From NCBI GenBank assembly GCA_028564705.1, contig JAPXFQ010001529.1:67001-131000 (forward strand): 64,000 nt of DNA, in the 5' to 3' direction. The first letter of the stretch is position 1. Each line of letters starts with the position of its first letter. Positions 39,801 to 52,200 of this stretch are shown in pieces. The DNA comes from Apricaphanius iberus. Lineage: Eukaryota; Chordata; Actinopteri; Cyprinodontiformes; Aphaniidae. The notes under the pieces were generated by a model. The model did not search any database, was not told the DNA's origin, and saw only the letters and a list, made by a program, of their open reading frames with translations. Made by a program: the position numbers and the translations under genes.

Positions 39801-42800
39801 GCCGATGCAGAGCGTTTGTAGCTCAACAGCTCCACCCGCCCAGGTCCTGCCGAGGCGGAGCAGATATTTAATCCGCTGTTGTTTTTGATACAGCGCCTGA
39901 AGCTGCCGCCTGTTCTCACCTGTGCTCCGTTGTAAAATATTTTCTGTCTAAAATAAACAACTGCACACTAAAATCACTGATTTCCCTCGGCCCCTGTTAC
40001 TTCCTCACCTCATCTGGTCTGTGATCGCTTCTGAGTTTAAACTGGACTCTTAAGAAATACAGAAAGGAGTGGTAATCAAACACTGAATTAAAAGGCTGTT
40101 TGAAGCCGTTCAATAGCAAGAAGTGAATTATATTTTAAATAACATTAAGCCAATTTGGCCACTACTAGACATTTAATACAGAAAATGACATGATTTAAGA
40201 AGAAAAAGAAAAGGGGGTGGGTCGTCGTTGTTCTCGTTCACTTACCGTTATCGAGGTTAAATGCTCAATATACCGTGATATTAATTTTAGCTCATATCGC
40301 CTAGCTATAAGCCTGCTGTAGCTTAGCATAACATGCTAAGTCAAGCTCAGAGCTGCAGGAACTTCGTCCAGCTCCAGTTACTCTGGCTGATAAACTGAGA
40401 GGAATAATCATATTTATGGAATAATAATAATAGTAAATATGTCGTTTAACTCTGTTATTGAATTTAATACCAGTTGGATTTCATGAATGGCTTTAACCAG
40501 ATGCTCATCACGTTTACCACCTGGTGCTGCATCAGTGTTCTGAGACTAAAGCGACCTGGGGCTCCATGCCTATGATCAGAATGCCAAAAGACTGGACGAA
40601 GTTCCTGCAGCTCTGAGCTTGACTTAGCATGTTATGCTAAGCTACAGCAGGTTGGTAGCAGTCAGTCCACGGACTACATATGGAAATTAGCATTTTCGCT
40701 ATAACCTGGCACATGATATCTCCTCTTTTTTTAGACTAACGTTGTTTGTGCATTGTCCCAGATCAAATAAAAAAAAGAAAAAAAAAGTGAGAACAGCTAT
40801 CCAGGAAGATCAATGTTGAAGCAGCAGCCAATGAGCATGCAGGTCCCACCCACTGACTCTGATTGGCTGAGGATCTCTTACAATGGGTGGTGGTGTTTTG
40901 AATAAATAAGCCACTGGGGAAAACACCATTATGAAGTAAAAGCTGATTTTGTGGAGAAAAAAAAAATGGTTTGGAATAAAAACCAATGAAACGAAATAAA
41001 AATGAATGAAAACTAAAATGTATTATAAATATTTTTCCTATAAAATATTTATTTATATCAATGCTTTTTTAAAGAAACAAGGAAAATCATTTATAATAAT
41101 GAGTTTAAACTTTGACAGGAATTGAGTTTTTTTCTTCATTCATTGTGACATTCAACATTTGTCTAATATTTATAAAATAAAAATATATATTATATATATT
41201 TTATATATTATATATGGGGTTATATTTATTAAAAGTAGCTAGTATTCACATTTAACACCCCTGGTTTGCACATGGTTAAATGTTGAGCTTCAAAATGCAA
41301 AAAGAATAAGCGAGAAACTAATCAGAATGAGAAATCATTAAAAATAATATTTAAAGTAAAACAGGATGTACATTTGGGTTAAGGTTTCAAACTAAATATT
41401 TAATTAACAAGCTAAATATTTAGTCTATAAATTAAATATTTTGTTTAAAGATTAAAATTTAGCAAAAATTTTAATTTGAAACTAAACATAAGTAAAATAT
41501 ATATAAAGTCATGGGTATTTGTGCTGTTTTTTCTTCTGGACAATAAGATTGTTATAACCAGACATGAAAATTTTTGACAAGCGCAGGAAACACGACAGGA
41601 GATTGAAAATTGCCTTTACTCAATAAACACTGCACTTTAATACACTGTAAAGAAAGCATGTAAAATTTTATTGTAAAAAAATCTGCGAAACAGCAAAGCC
41701 ATGAAAGGTGAACTGCATTATAGTGAGAGACCAATGTATTGTCATCCTGCTGCTTTACGTCAGACATTCAGAGCAGATTATATCACTAAAACATTTCACA
41801 AACTCCTCAAGACAGAAAACATTAAACCATCTGTGATAAATATTAATACAATGGTGAGGCCTTTATCAATTGCATAAATAGGGAAACCTGAAGTTTGCTT
41901 CTGATTGTAGTCAGGAAAAGGCTAAAGGGAAATTCTGCCCAATTTCCGCTAACCTGCGTAGTTTTTATCTGCTCTAGTTTAAAAACTAGGACTAGATTAT
42001 TATATTCTAATAGGCAAACAAAAGCAGACCAGCTTGCTGCGTCAGCAAGTTCTGCATGCATTTTATGTAAAACTGAAATTTCTTCACACGTAAGCTTTTA
42101 TTTCAAAGTGTAGGAGACAACTGAGGCAATGCAGTAATTTTATCTTAAAAACTGGCAAGAAAAAATGCCTCTGAAAGTCTGAAAAATGGAAACTTTGAGG
42201 TTCAGTGTGTAATGACAAGATTTGTCCAACAGGGAGTGCTATGAGAACAATGGCCTGTATCACTCTCTACAGTTGGAGAACATCTTCAACATAAACTCCT
42301 TCCTGAACAGGACTGTGGTGAGTGTTGGTGTTTAATCGTGATTCGCTGATGAGGCAGGATGGTTCTGATGGTTCTCAGCTGTCTGCTCTCTGCTTCATAA
42401 CAGTACAACAAAGATCTGGCTAAAGTGTTTGAAGGCGTCCAGGTGGACCTGAGGGACATCATGCTGCTGGACCAGGTCGGCAGAGATAACCTCATGAACT
42501 TTGCAAACTCAGGAATTGGAGAGATCGACTATCCTGCTTATGTGGCTGAGGTAATCTGTTTGATAAAGACTATTGGAAATACTTTTAAGATAACTTTGAG
42601 TTTTTGTTTGTCGATGTCACTAATAAAAGAAGGATCCTGTTTTTAGGTCAATAAGGGAATCACTGTAGTCGACCTGCTGTCTTTTTGCTCTGACCTGGAG
42701 GATCAAGCCGACCAGTTGGTGAGTCCTGCTTTCAACACTTTACCCCAGCATCAACGATCCTTTTATCATAAATATCTGTAGATCTATAGACAGACGGTGA

Positions 42801-43227
42801 GATTAATAATTGTTTAATACAGACACGACATTATTTTATTTGTAACGGAGCTAAATGCTAAAACAACTACAAGTCACACATGTACTTACTGTGCAAAATA
42901 AGTACATGATCTGGAATTGTTGTGGAGGAGGCATTGCTCCAAAAACCCAGCAGGTTTGCACAGATCTCACCTGGGTTCTTGGTCTGAATGATTTTAGTTC
43001 CTTTGCTTCTGGTCAGCAGCCCACAGCTTCTTCCAAATGTTTCTGTCAGACTGAAAATTTACTTAGCCACTCTTCTCTGGCCAAGGTGTGCTACTCCTTT
43101 AACACCTTATTTGCTGCCTTGATGTTTCCTTGTTTTTGGTCATTGGACCAACCCACAAGCCATCTTTAGATGGAGGATTTTATAATATACCACATTGTTG
43201 TTAAAAAACAAAACAAGACTACAGACC

Positions 43228-43290
<63 letters not shown>

Positions 43291-46200
43291 TTTAGTTATA
43301 AAGTGATTTTCACACAAAGATTGCAACTCAAAGCGCTTTTAGAGATTAAAAATGACCCCACATGCCAGTTTATCCTTAGATAAAACTACTTCTTAACTCG
43401 GGTCAGCTTTTGCCAAACTTTTTTCTTCATTTATAAAACTTTGTCTAACATCAAGCTTTGAAAAATAATACAGGTAATGACCAGAGGTGTGTAACTATTT
43501 ACAAATATTCAGTTACATTTGCTTGTAATAAAATAAAGTACTTTTAAGATTGGTTTTACTGTACCATACTTTTTACTTTTACTTGAGAACTATTATTGCA
43601 AGTATCGCTACTTTACTCTTACCAAGTATCACTGCTCATGCTCTACCTCATCAGCCCCAGGGTCTCCCCAACCCCCTTGCATGAATAGGACACAGAGTCC
43701 ATCACTGGGGCTATGGGTTGGTTGGGTTAACTATCACAGCTTTAGCATATGATGATGAGGGAAAGAAAGGAAGAAGTGTATGTATGTCTGACCCAGTCGC
43801 TCCCAGAAGAAAGGCTAATGGGGGGGGGGGGGGACTGCTCTCTCCAGCCATGCGCTAAGCTAAGGTTTAGCCTGAAACTAACAATGGAGAACAGGTTTAT
43901 TAAACAATGTGAAGCAGTGTACTTAGAGTCTAAATATGGTCTCTGGGTGTGCAATAAGGAGACAAGGGCAACGTAAGGAAGGGATAGGACGAAGGAAAGA
44001 GGGAAAGAGGACCAGAGTCCTAGCACAGTAATCTGTTTTGCTGTACAGGTCAATCGTCAAAGTCTGTTAAAACATAGCACAATTCACGACCAGCAGCTGA
44101 ATTAAAAAGAGGTTCAGCATTCAACACACCTCAAACCAACTCTAGAAAACAAAGTTTAAATCGTTTTAATTTGTTTCTGCCTAGACACAGAGAGGAGAAT
44201 AGAATAAAGGTTTGGTCCTACTTTGAGATTGTTTGCTGCATGATCAGCAGTAATCAAAGTGATCAAAAGAGAAAATAGATAAAAAAATGAAAATCGTGTT
44301 CAAACAGGCTACCTGGCACGCTTAGCTGGTTCTGATGAACCTGGTGGTCCATTGCTGGAAATGGATCAAACTGCTAGTCAACGTCAGTGATTGGCTTCTG
44401 TCGTCCTCTTCAGTTATCGCATTTATCAGTTTGACCAATAAAAGATAACTGCTGGATGCACACACAGGAGGTTTAAATGCTATTCTTGGCTGCACGTAAG
44501 GTTTTGACAGAATCTTATTCCCTGTTCAGCAGTTAAGAAGGAAAGGATCCAAAGTTGGTTGTCTCCAATGGCAAGCAGCTTTTAAAACGAAAGACAAAGA
44601 TGGCTGTTGGTTGGCTTTTATAAACTTAGTGATATCAAAGCTGTTCTAGGACAGCCGTCCCACTCTCAATTCAGTCCCATTATACGGTAATTTGGTGAAG
44701 CTCCAGCAGCTTTCACCTTAGAAGCTGGGCTAGTCTTGCTCTGTCACGTCCTTTTTGTGCACCTCGCTTTCCTGATAGCATCTTCTTTGGTGGATCGGCC
44801 ATGGCTCAAGTCTCAAAGTCGTGGGTTTATTTATATCCTTTGGTAGTGTGTAGCATACTGCTGTAAAGCGAAACTCAGTCAGTAGTTCTAGGAGGCATCA
44901 TGGACAGGAAAGTTGTTTTGTGGGGTTTTCAGCAGCAGGACCCTCCTATGCAGTGGCAGCTCCGAAAATGAACATAATAAATGCTGGTGTGCCGCTGAAA
45001 CATTCCAAAAATACAGGTGTAAAAGGTGTAAAAGTTACAGAGTGTGTGTTTAAACTCCTACACGCAGTCGAAAGCCAACAGTAATATTTAAAAACTGCCA
45101 AACACAGAGTTGAAGTTGTTTTGGTCAAATTCAGCCACTTATTGCTCATTTTGTGAGTGCTTATTTTAGTGCAGTACAACAACTCTGGATGGCTCAGAGG
45201 GTAGAGCAAATGTGCAGCTAACAGTGGTCCTCTTTTTTACAACCAGAATGTCGACTTAACTCACCCGGAACTCAAAAATTCCTCACCAGTGATTTGAGAG
45301 TAGAAGGAGCGGCTTTTACTAATAGCTACTAGCTAGCTTCAGCTAATGTGCTCTGTAGAGGTGTGCTCTGTTCATGGGGGATACTCTTATTGTGATCCAT
45401 CCATCCATCCATCATCTTCCGCTTATCCGGGGTCGGGTCTTGGGGGCAGTAGCCTAAGCAGAGAGGCCCAGACTTCCCTCTACCCAGCTACTTGGGCCAG
45501 CTCCTCGGGAGGAATCCCGAGGCGTTCCCAGGCCAACTGGAAGACATAATCCCTCCAGCGGGTCCTGGGTCTTCCCCTGGGTCTCCTCCCGGTGGGACGT
45601 GCTGAGAACAACTCACCAGGGAGGCGTCCAGGAGGCATCCTGACCAGATGCCCGAGCCACCTCATCTGGCTCCTCTCGATGTGGAGGAGCAGCGGCTCTA
45701 CTCTGAGCCCCCTCCGGATGACCGAGCTTCTCACCCTATCTCTAAGGGAGAGCCCAGCCACCCTACGGAGGAAACTCATTTCAGCCTCCTGTATCCGCGA
45801 TCTCGTTCTTTCGGTCACCACCCAGCGTTCGTGACCATAGATGAGGGTAGGAACGTAGATCGACTGGTAAATTGAGAGCTTTGCCTTTTGGCTCAGCTCT
45901 CTCTTCACCACGACAGACCGGTACAGTGCCCGCATAACTGTAGGCGCCTTACCAATCCGTCCATCAATCACCCTAGCCTTTTCCGGCTCAAGACCATGGT
46001 CTTGGATATGGAGGTGCTGATCCTCATCCAAGCCGCTTCACACTCGGCTGCGGACCGCTCCAACAAGAGCTGTAGATCAGGTTCAGATGAAGCCAACAAG
46101 ACCACATCTTCTGCGAAAAGCAGAGACCCGATCCTGAGGTCACCAAAACGGATCGCCTCCACGCCTTGGCTGCGCCTAGAAATCCTGTACATAAACGTTA

Positions 46201-49200
46201 TGAACAGGACCGGTGACAAAGGGCAACCTTGGCGGAGTCCAGCTCTCACTGGAAATGAGTCCGACTTACTGCTGGCAATGCGAACCAGACTCTGACACCG
46301 TTCATACAGGGACCTAACAGCCCGTATCAAAGGGGCTGTTACACCATACTCCCGGAGTACCCCCCACAGGACACCCCGAGGGACACGGTCGAACGCCTTC
46401 TCCAAGTCCACAAAGCCCATGTAGACCGGTTGGGCGAACTCCCACGCACCCTCCAGGACCCTGCCGAGGGTGTAGAGCTGGTCCAGTGTTCCCCGTCCAG
46501 GACGAAAACCGCATTGTTCCTTCTGAATCCGAGGTTCGACTATCCGTCGGATCCTCCTCTCCAGAACCCCCGAATCGACCTTACCAGGGAGGCTCAGAAG
46601 TGTGATCGCCCTGTAGTTGGAACACACTCTGTTGTCCCCCTTTTTAAAGAGGGGCACCACCACCCATGTCTGCCAATTCAAGGAAACTGCCCCTGATGTC
46701 CAAGCAATATTGCAGAGCGTTAACCAACACAGCCCTACAACATCCAGAGCCTTGAGGAACTCCGGCCGAATCTCATCCACCCCCGGTGCCTTGCCACCAA
46801 GGAGCTTTTTAACAACCTCGGTGACTTCAGCACCAGAGATTGGAGAGCCCGTCCCAGAGTCCTCAGACTCTGCTTCCAAACAGGAAGGCGTGTCGGTGGG
46901 ATTGAGGAGGTCTTCGAAGTATTCCATCCACCGACCCAAAAAGTCCCGCGTTGAGGTCAGCAGCACACCGCCCCCACTGTAAACAGTGTTGGTGGCAGAC
47001 CGCTTCCCCCCCCTGAGACGCCGGATGGTGGACCAGAATTGCTTCGAAGCCATATGGAAGTTGTTCTCCATGGTCTCTCCAAACTCCTCCCACGCCCGAG
47101 TTTTTGCCTCAGCGACCATCCGAGCCGCACTCCGCTTGGCATGCCGGTACCTATCAGCTGCTTCCGGAGTCCCACAGGCCAAAAAGGCCCGATAGGACTC
47201 CTTTTTCAGCTTGATGGCATCCCTCACTGCTGGTGTCCACCATCGGGTTCGAGGGTTGCCGCCGCGACAGGCACCTACTACCTTACGGCCACAACTATGG
47301 TCAGCCGCTTCGACAATGGAGGCACGGAATATGGCCCATTCAGACGCAATGTCCCCCGCCTCCCCCGGTACGTGTTTGAAGTTCTGCCGGAGGTGAGAGT
47401 TGAAACCCCTTCGGACAGGAGACTCCGCCAGACGTTCCCAGCAGACCCTCACAACACGTTTGGGCCTGCCAGGTCTGTCCGGCGTCCTCCCCCACCACCG
47501 GAGCCGACTCACCACCAGGTAGTGGTCGGTGGATAGGTCCGCCCCTCTCTTCACCTGAGTGTCCAAAACATGCGGCCTCAGGTCCGATGAAACGACAACC
47601 AGGTCGATCATCGAGCTGCGGCCTAGGGTGTCCTGGTGCCAAGTACACACATGAACACCCTCTCTCACTGTCACTGCCCACGTGAGCGTTGAAATCCCCT
47701 AGCAGAATGAGGGAGTCCCCAGAAGGAGCACTCTCCAGCACCCCCTCCAAGGACTCCAAGAAGGGTGGGTAATCTGAGCTACTGTTTGGTGTATAAGCAC
47801 AAACAATAGTCAGAACCCATCCCCCAACCCGTAGGCGGAGGGAGGCTACCCTCTCATTCACCGGGGTAAACCCCAACGTATAGGCGCCGAGATGGGGGGG
47901 CAACAAGTATGCCCACCCCAGCTCGGCGCCTCTCACCGGGGGCAACGCCAGAGTGGACGAGAGACCAACCCCTCTCGAGGAGACGGGTTCCAGAGCCAGA
48001 GCCATGCGTCGAGGCAAGGCCGACGATGTCCAGTCAGAACCTCTCAACCTCGTACACCAGCTCCGGGACCTTCCCCACCAGAGAGGTGACGTTCCACGTC
48101 TCAAGAGCCAGCTTCTGCAGCCGAGGATCGGACAGCCAAGGTCCCCGCCTTCGGCCACTGCCCATCTTGCATTGCACCCGACCTCTATGGCCCCTCCCAC
48201 AGGTGGTGAGCTCATGGGAAGGGGGGCCCATGTTTCCTCTTCGGGCTAAGCCCGGCCGGGCCCCATAGGTAAAGGCCCGGCCACCAGGCGCTCGCCAACG
48301 TGCCCCACCTCCAGGCCTGGCTCAAGAGTGGGGCCCTGGTGACCCTCGTCCGGGCAAGGGAACACTTGGTCCAACGCTGTCATTCATCATAGGGGTTTTT
48401 GGGATACTTATTGTGATACATCAGTTAATTATGGTAACAGGTGTTGTTGCGAGTTGTATAAGAACTGGCGAGAGTTACTACTCCCTAAAAAATCCTGGGT
48501 TAAAATCAAACCACCGTGGGTTTTTTTTTAACCAAACACCCGGGTAACTATTGGACCAACCCAGCAGTAGTTAATTTGACCCAATAAAATGGGTTGTACA
48601 TTTTAACCCAACAAAATGGGTTAGACATTTAATTTAAATGCTGGGTAAAATCTTCTTACAAGCCCAGTGACACAATGGTCAAGTCTGTCAGAGCGAGGGC
48701 TCTGACAGACTTGCACTCACAAAATGAGCACCCAACTCCTGAGCCACAGTAGCCTTCTAGCTGTCAGCCTAGCAAAACAGCAGACTAGTTGGGGAATTCA
48801 AACATGACCAAAAGCCTACGAATATGGAATGCATTAACTCATTAACAGTAGAATGCATTATAGCTTTACAGTAGGATTCTGTTGTTAATAATACAGAAAA
48901 AAAAGGGAACTGGAAGCAAACGTAATTATAATAGGCGAGGATTAGGAAACAGTCCAGACACAAACTAACCAAAAACCCCTCATGGAAGGATGCAGGATGG
49001 TTTGAGAGATGAGTTCAAACTTGTCTGTCCCACCAATAATGAAAACGTAGAAAAAGTTTGGAACTTGGTGCCTCTTTTATACAAAACAGAGTTAAGGGTT
49101 GCAGGTCCTCACAATTGTGAACCGCACACAGACACTAGCAGACAATGTTGTGTGTGTGTGTGGGGGGGGGGGGTTCTCAGTGAAGAGTCCTAAGTTTCCC

Positions 49201-52200
49201 CTAAACATCAGTGTAAATTTACTTCCCCCCAAGTAGAGAGCAGTTAAAGGAGGTTAAAGTGAGCCGTGTTACCTCCTCCTTCTCCACTTAAAACACAACA
49301 GCATTCAAATCAGAGTTCATTAACTCATTAATGCCTTCATCAAATGAATTAACTCAGGCTCAACAATGAACAAACCAAAGCCATAGAGTTCCATATTTGT
49401 GTTTTACCACAGGTATGCTCATCTCCAAGCCATTCTCAGTATTTGTCTTGATTGAAACCCTGCAGGCTGGGTTGATTTTGATCTCATTTATCCCAGAACT
49501 TCCTCTGAATCAGCACAGTGTGCATCTTCTGCACTTTTATTCATCGTAATTTATTTCTGATTGTTTTTAAAGCCACGCGGAGCTTTGGAGAACGCTCTGA
49601 AGGGACATGCCAGCAGCATCAGAAGCATCCACAGGGAGCAGGTGGTGCCCTTGGAGCAAGCCATGGTAAGCAAACAAACCCTAGACTTCATGAATCAGCA
49701 GTAAGGGCTCCTCCTTAATATCACTTTGAAATACTCAGCTAAATAAAAACAAAAGCTACATTATGATGGAGATGATTAAGGATCTGAAATTTGCATTTGC
49801 AGTCACTTTCCAACACAAACTCTTCTATGTCTTCTAAGTTTCTTCTAACTTGTCTTCCATCCACTTTTTCGCCCTCTGCTAACAGAAATATGTCAGAGCG
49901 CGGGTAAGCTGCTGTTATCTGTCTGTGCTTACTGTAAAACCGTTCGTCATGTGTTTCTGTGACAGTGGCAATAGTGCAGCTCTGGATCACACTCAGCTGT
50001 TTTAGGTGTGCATTTATATAAAAACATAAATGTGGAAGCAGTTTGTTTTTGTGTCTCTCGTGCAGAGTACAATGAGCCAGAGCATCAAGCTACTGCAGAG
50101 GACGTCTAACGACCTGCCTGTGAGTAAAGCAGCCTAAAATAAAACGCTTTTTAGCTGGAATCAGCTGATTTTGTTCACATGAACTATATTTGTGTTTGTG
50201 TTTCAGGTGAAAGTCACTAATATCCTGAGCGCCATTGATGCAGCAGAATATCTCATCACTCACAATGCCTCACATGTAGTGAAACAGGTACAAAACAGAG
50301 GAAATATGCTTAGGCATGGTTGTTGGAAGCATACAAAAGTGTACATGTACATCTATGATGTGCCATGTTGCTTTTCTTTAATTTTTCATACTTTAAGCTT
50401 AATTTATGAGTTGTTGCCAATATTCTTATCTTTTGCAACAAATTTAAATTCTAAAATACCATTGATGATGGTATGAATATTGTTGTTAAAATATTTCTTC
50501 ATTCTTATGCTTCTGAAGAGATGGACATTATTTTGACCTCAATCAATTCTTCTCTAAGCTTTCTGAGGGTCTTTCAAGCTTTTTCTTTAACTATGATTCA
50601 ATCATTTTCTATCCCGTTATTGGACCTGACAATGAAAATATAAAGAGCGCTTCCTTAAAAGTAAAAAAAGTAGAAATGTGGAGACATGATTATGTGTGTC
50701 CGATTGTTTGGGGTCTGTAATTTTCAGAGGTACACTTTAACTGTGAGACACAGAATTTAAAAAATCACACTGAATGATTTTAAGGAATTTATATAATTGT
50801 GCAGAATTTATGTATTTGTTCAAAAGCCGAAGTTCCCCTTGACACATCATAATGTAACCTTGGTGGGCATTGACGGAGGTCAAAGGTTTCCGTTGGATCT
50901 TCACCAGGGTTGCACACACTGTAGCTGGTATTTTGACCCATTCTTCCATGCAGAGCTCCTCTAGAGTTCTTCTACACTTACACTGGTAAATCTAAAGCCC
51001 GCACATATAACAAACTGATTGACATTAATCCTGGGTTACCTATTAAAATACAGAAACAGGAATTTTGGAGTGGGAACGGGAGTAATTCTGAAGTATTAGT
51101 TAAAACCCTGTCTGGTTTCTCCCACCAATAAATCGTTTTCTCTCACAAACTTCTAATCTCTCCTTACCTGTGTCATCTTCCTTGCTGCTGGACTCTAGTT
51201 CTAAGTCTTCTCTCTGGCTCTGATTTTTCTATTTTGACAATAAAGTTAAGAAGATGTGGAAAGCAAATTTTAATGATAGAATTAGAATGAGTAGCAGTGA
51301 AATGACTGTGATTATTAGCCTTAAAGTCCCCTTTGTGCCAAAGATATTTTTTCTCATCCACTTATATTCTCTTTTCACCTGTACAGAACCTCTCTGAGCC
51401 TGCCTACTGCTCTATCTTCAAAAAAATAAATATTAATGATTTAAATATATTTAAATATGTGGACAGCAAGTAAGTAAGTTCTGCACATGATAAAAAGAGG
51501 AATGGGATTATTCCCAGCATGAACTGACTAGTAAGGGATGCAAAACAGGCAACATTCGTATTTTTAACAATCTTAACATGATATATTGATTTGTATTAAC
51601 TAGTAATCATATAGTTACATTATCTCCCTGCAAAAACATAACTCAGCTTATAGCTTTTTTGGAAAAAAGGTCAAAAGTGTTTGTTTTTTGCTGGATCTGG
51701 ATCAGTTGTTGTACATGCTGCTCTGCTGTGCAGCAGCTGTCCGTGACTAACTGCTGCCTGTTAGCTTATTTACGCTTAAGGTGGGTTTAAAGACGGGTAG
51801 GAAAAATAAATTACAGCATATTAACAGATTAAAGGCTGAAAAAAGTGCAGGGGACAGAGGGCACAGACAGAAAGTGGGGAGACATATCGCACTGTAATCA
51901 TGGAGCTGGCCAGTTCAGCTACCAGGACCTGAGGAAATGTCCTGGTTCTCCCGACGTTCAAACCGCATCTGGAGACAGCCTACGAGTTAGTTAATCAGTC
52001 ACCTGTTGATTTTTTTATGTAAGCAGAGAGCTTGAATGATGCCTGGAAGATGTTTCCAGTGGACTGTGATTCTTTATTAAACTTTAAAACATCGCCTTCT
52101 GGGCGGTTGCAGGTGTTGACATGAGTCTTTTATACAGATAAGAAGGTCAAACAGGTGTTATTAATACAGGTAAAGAGAGGAGGATAGAAGAGATTCTTAA

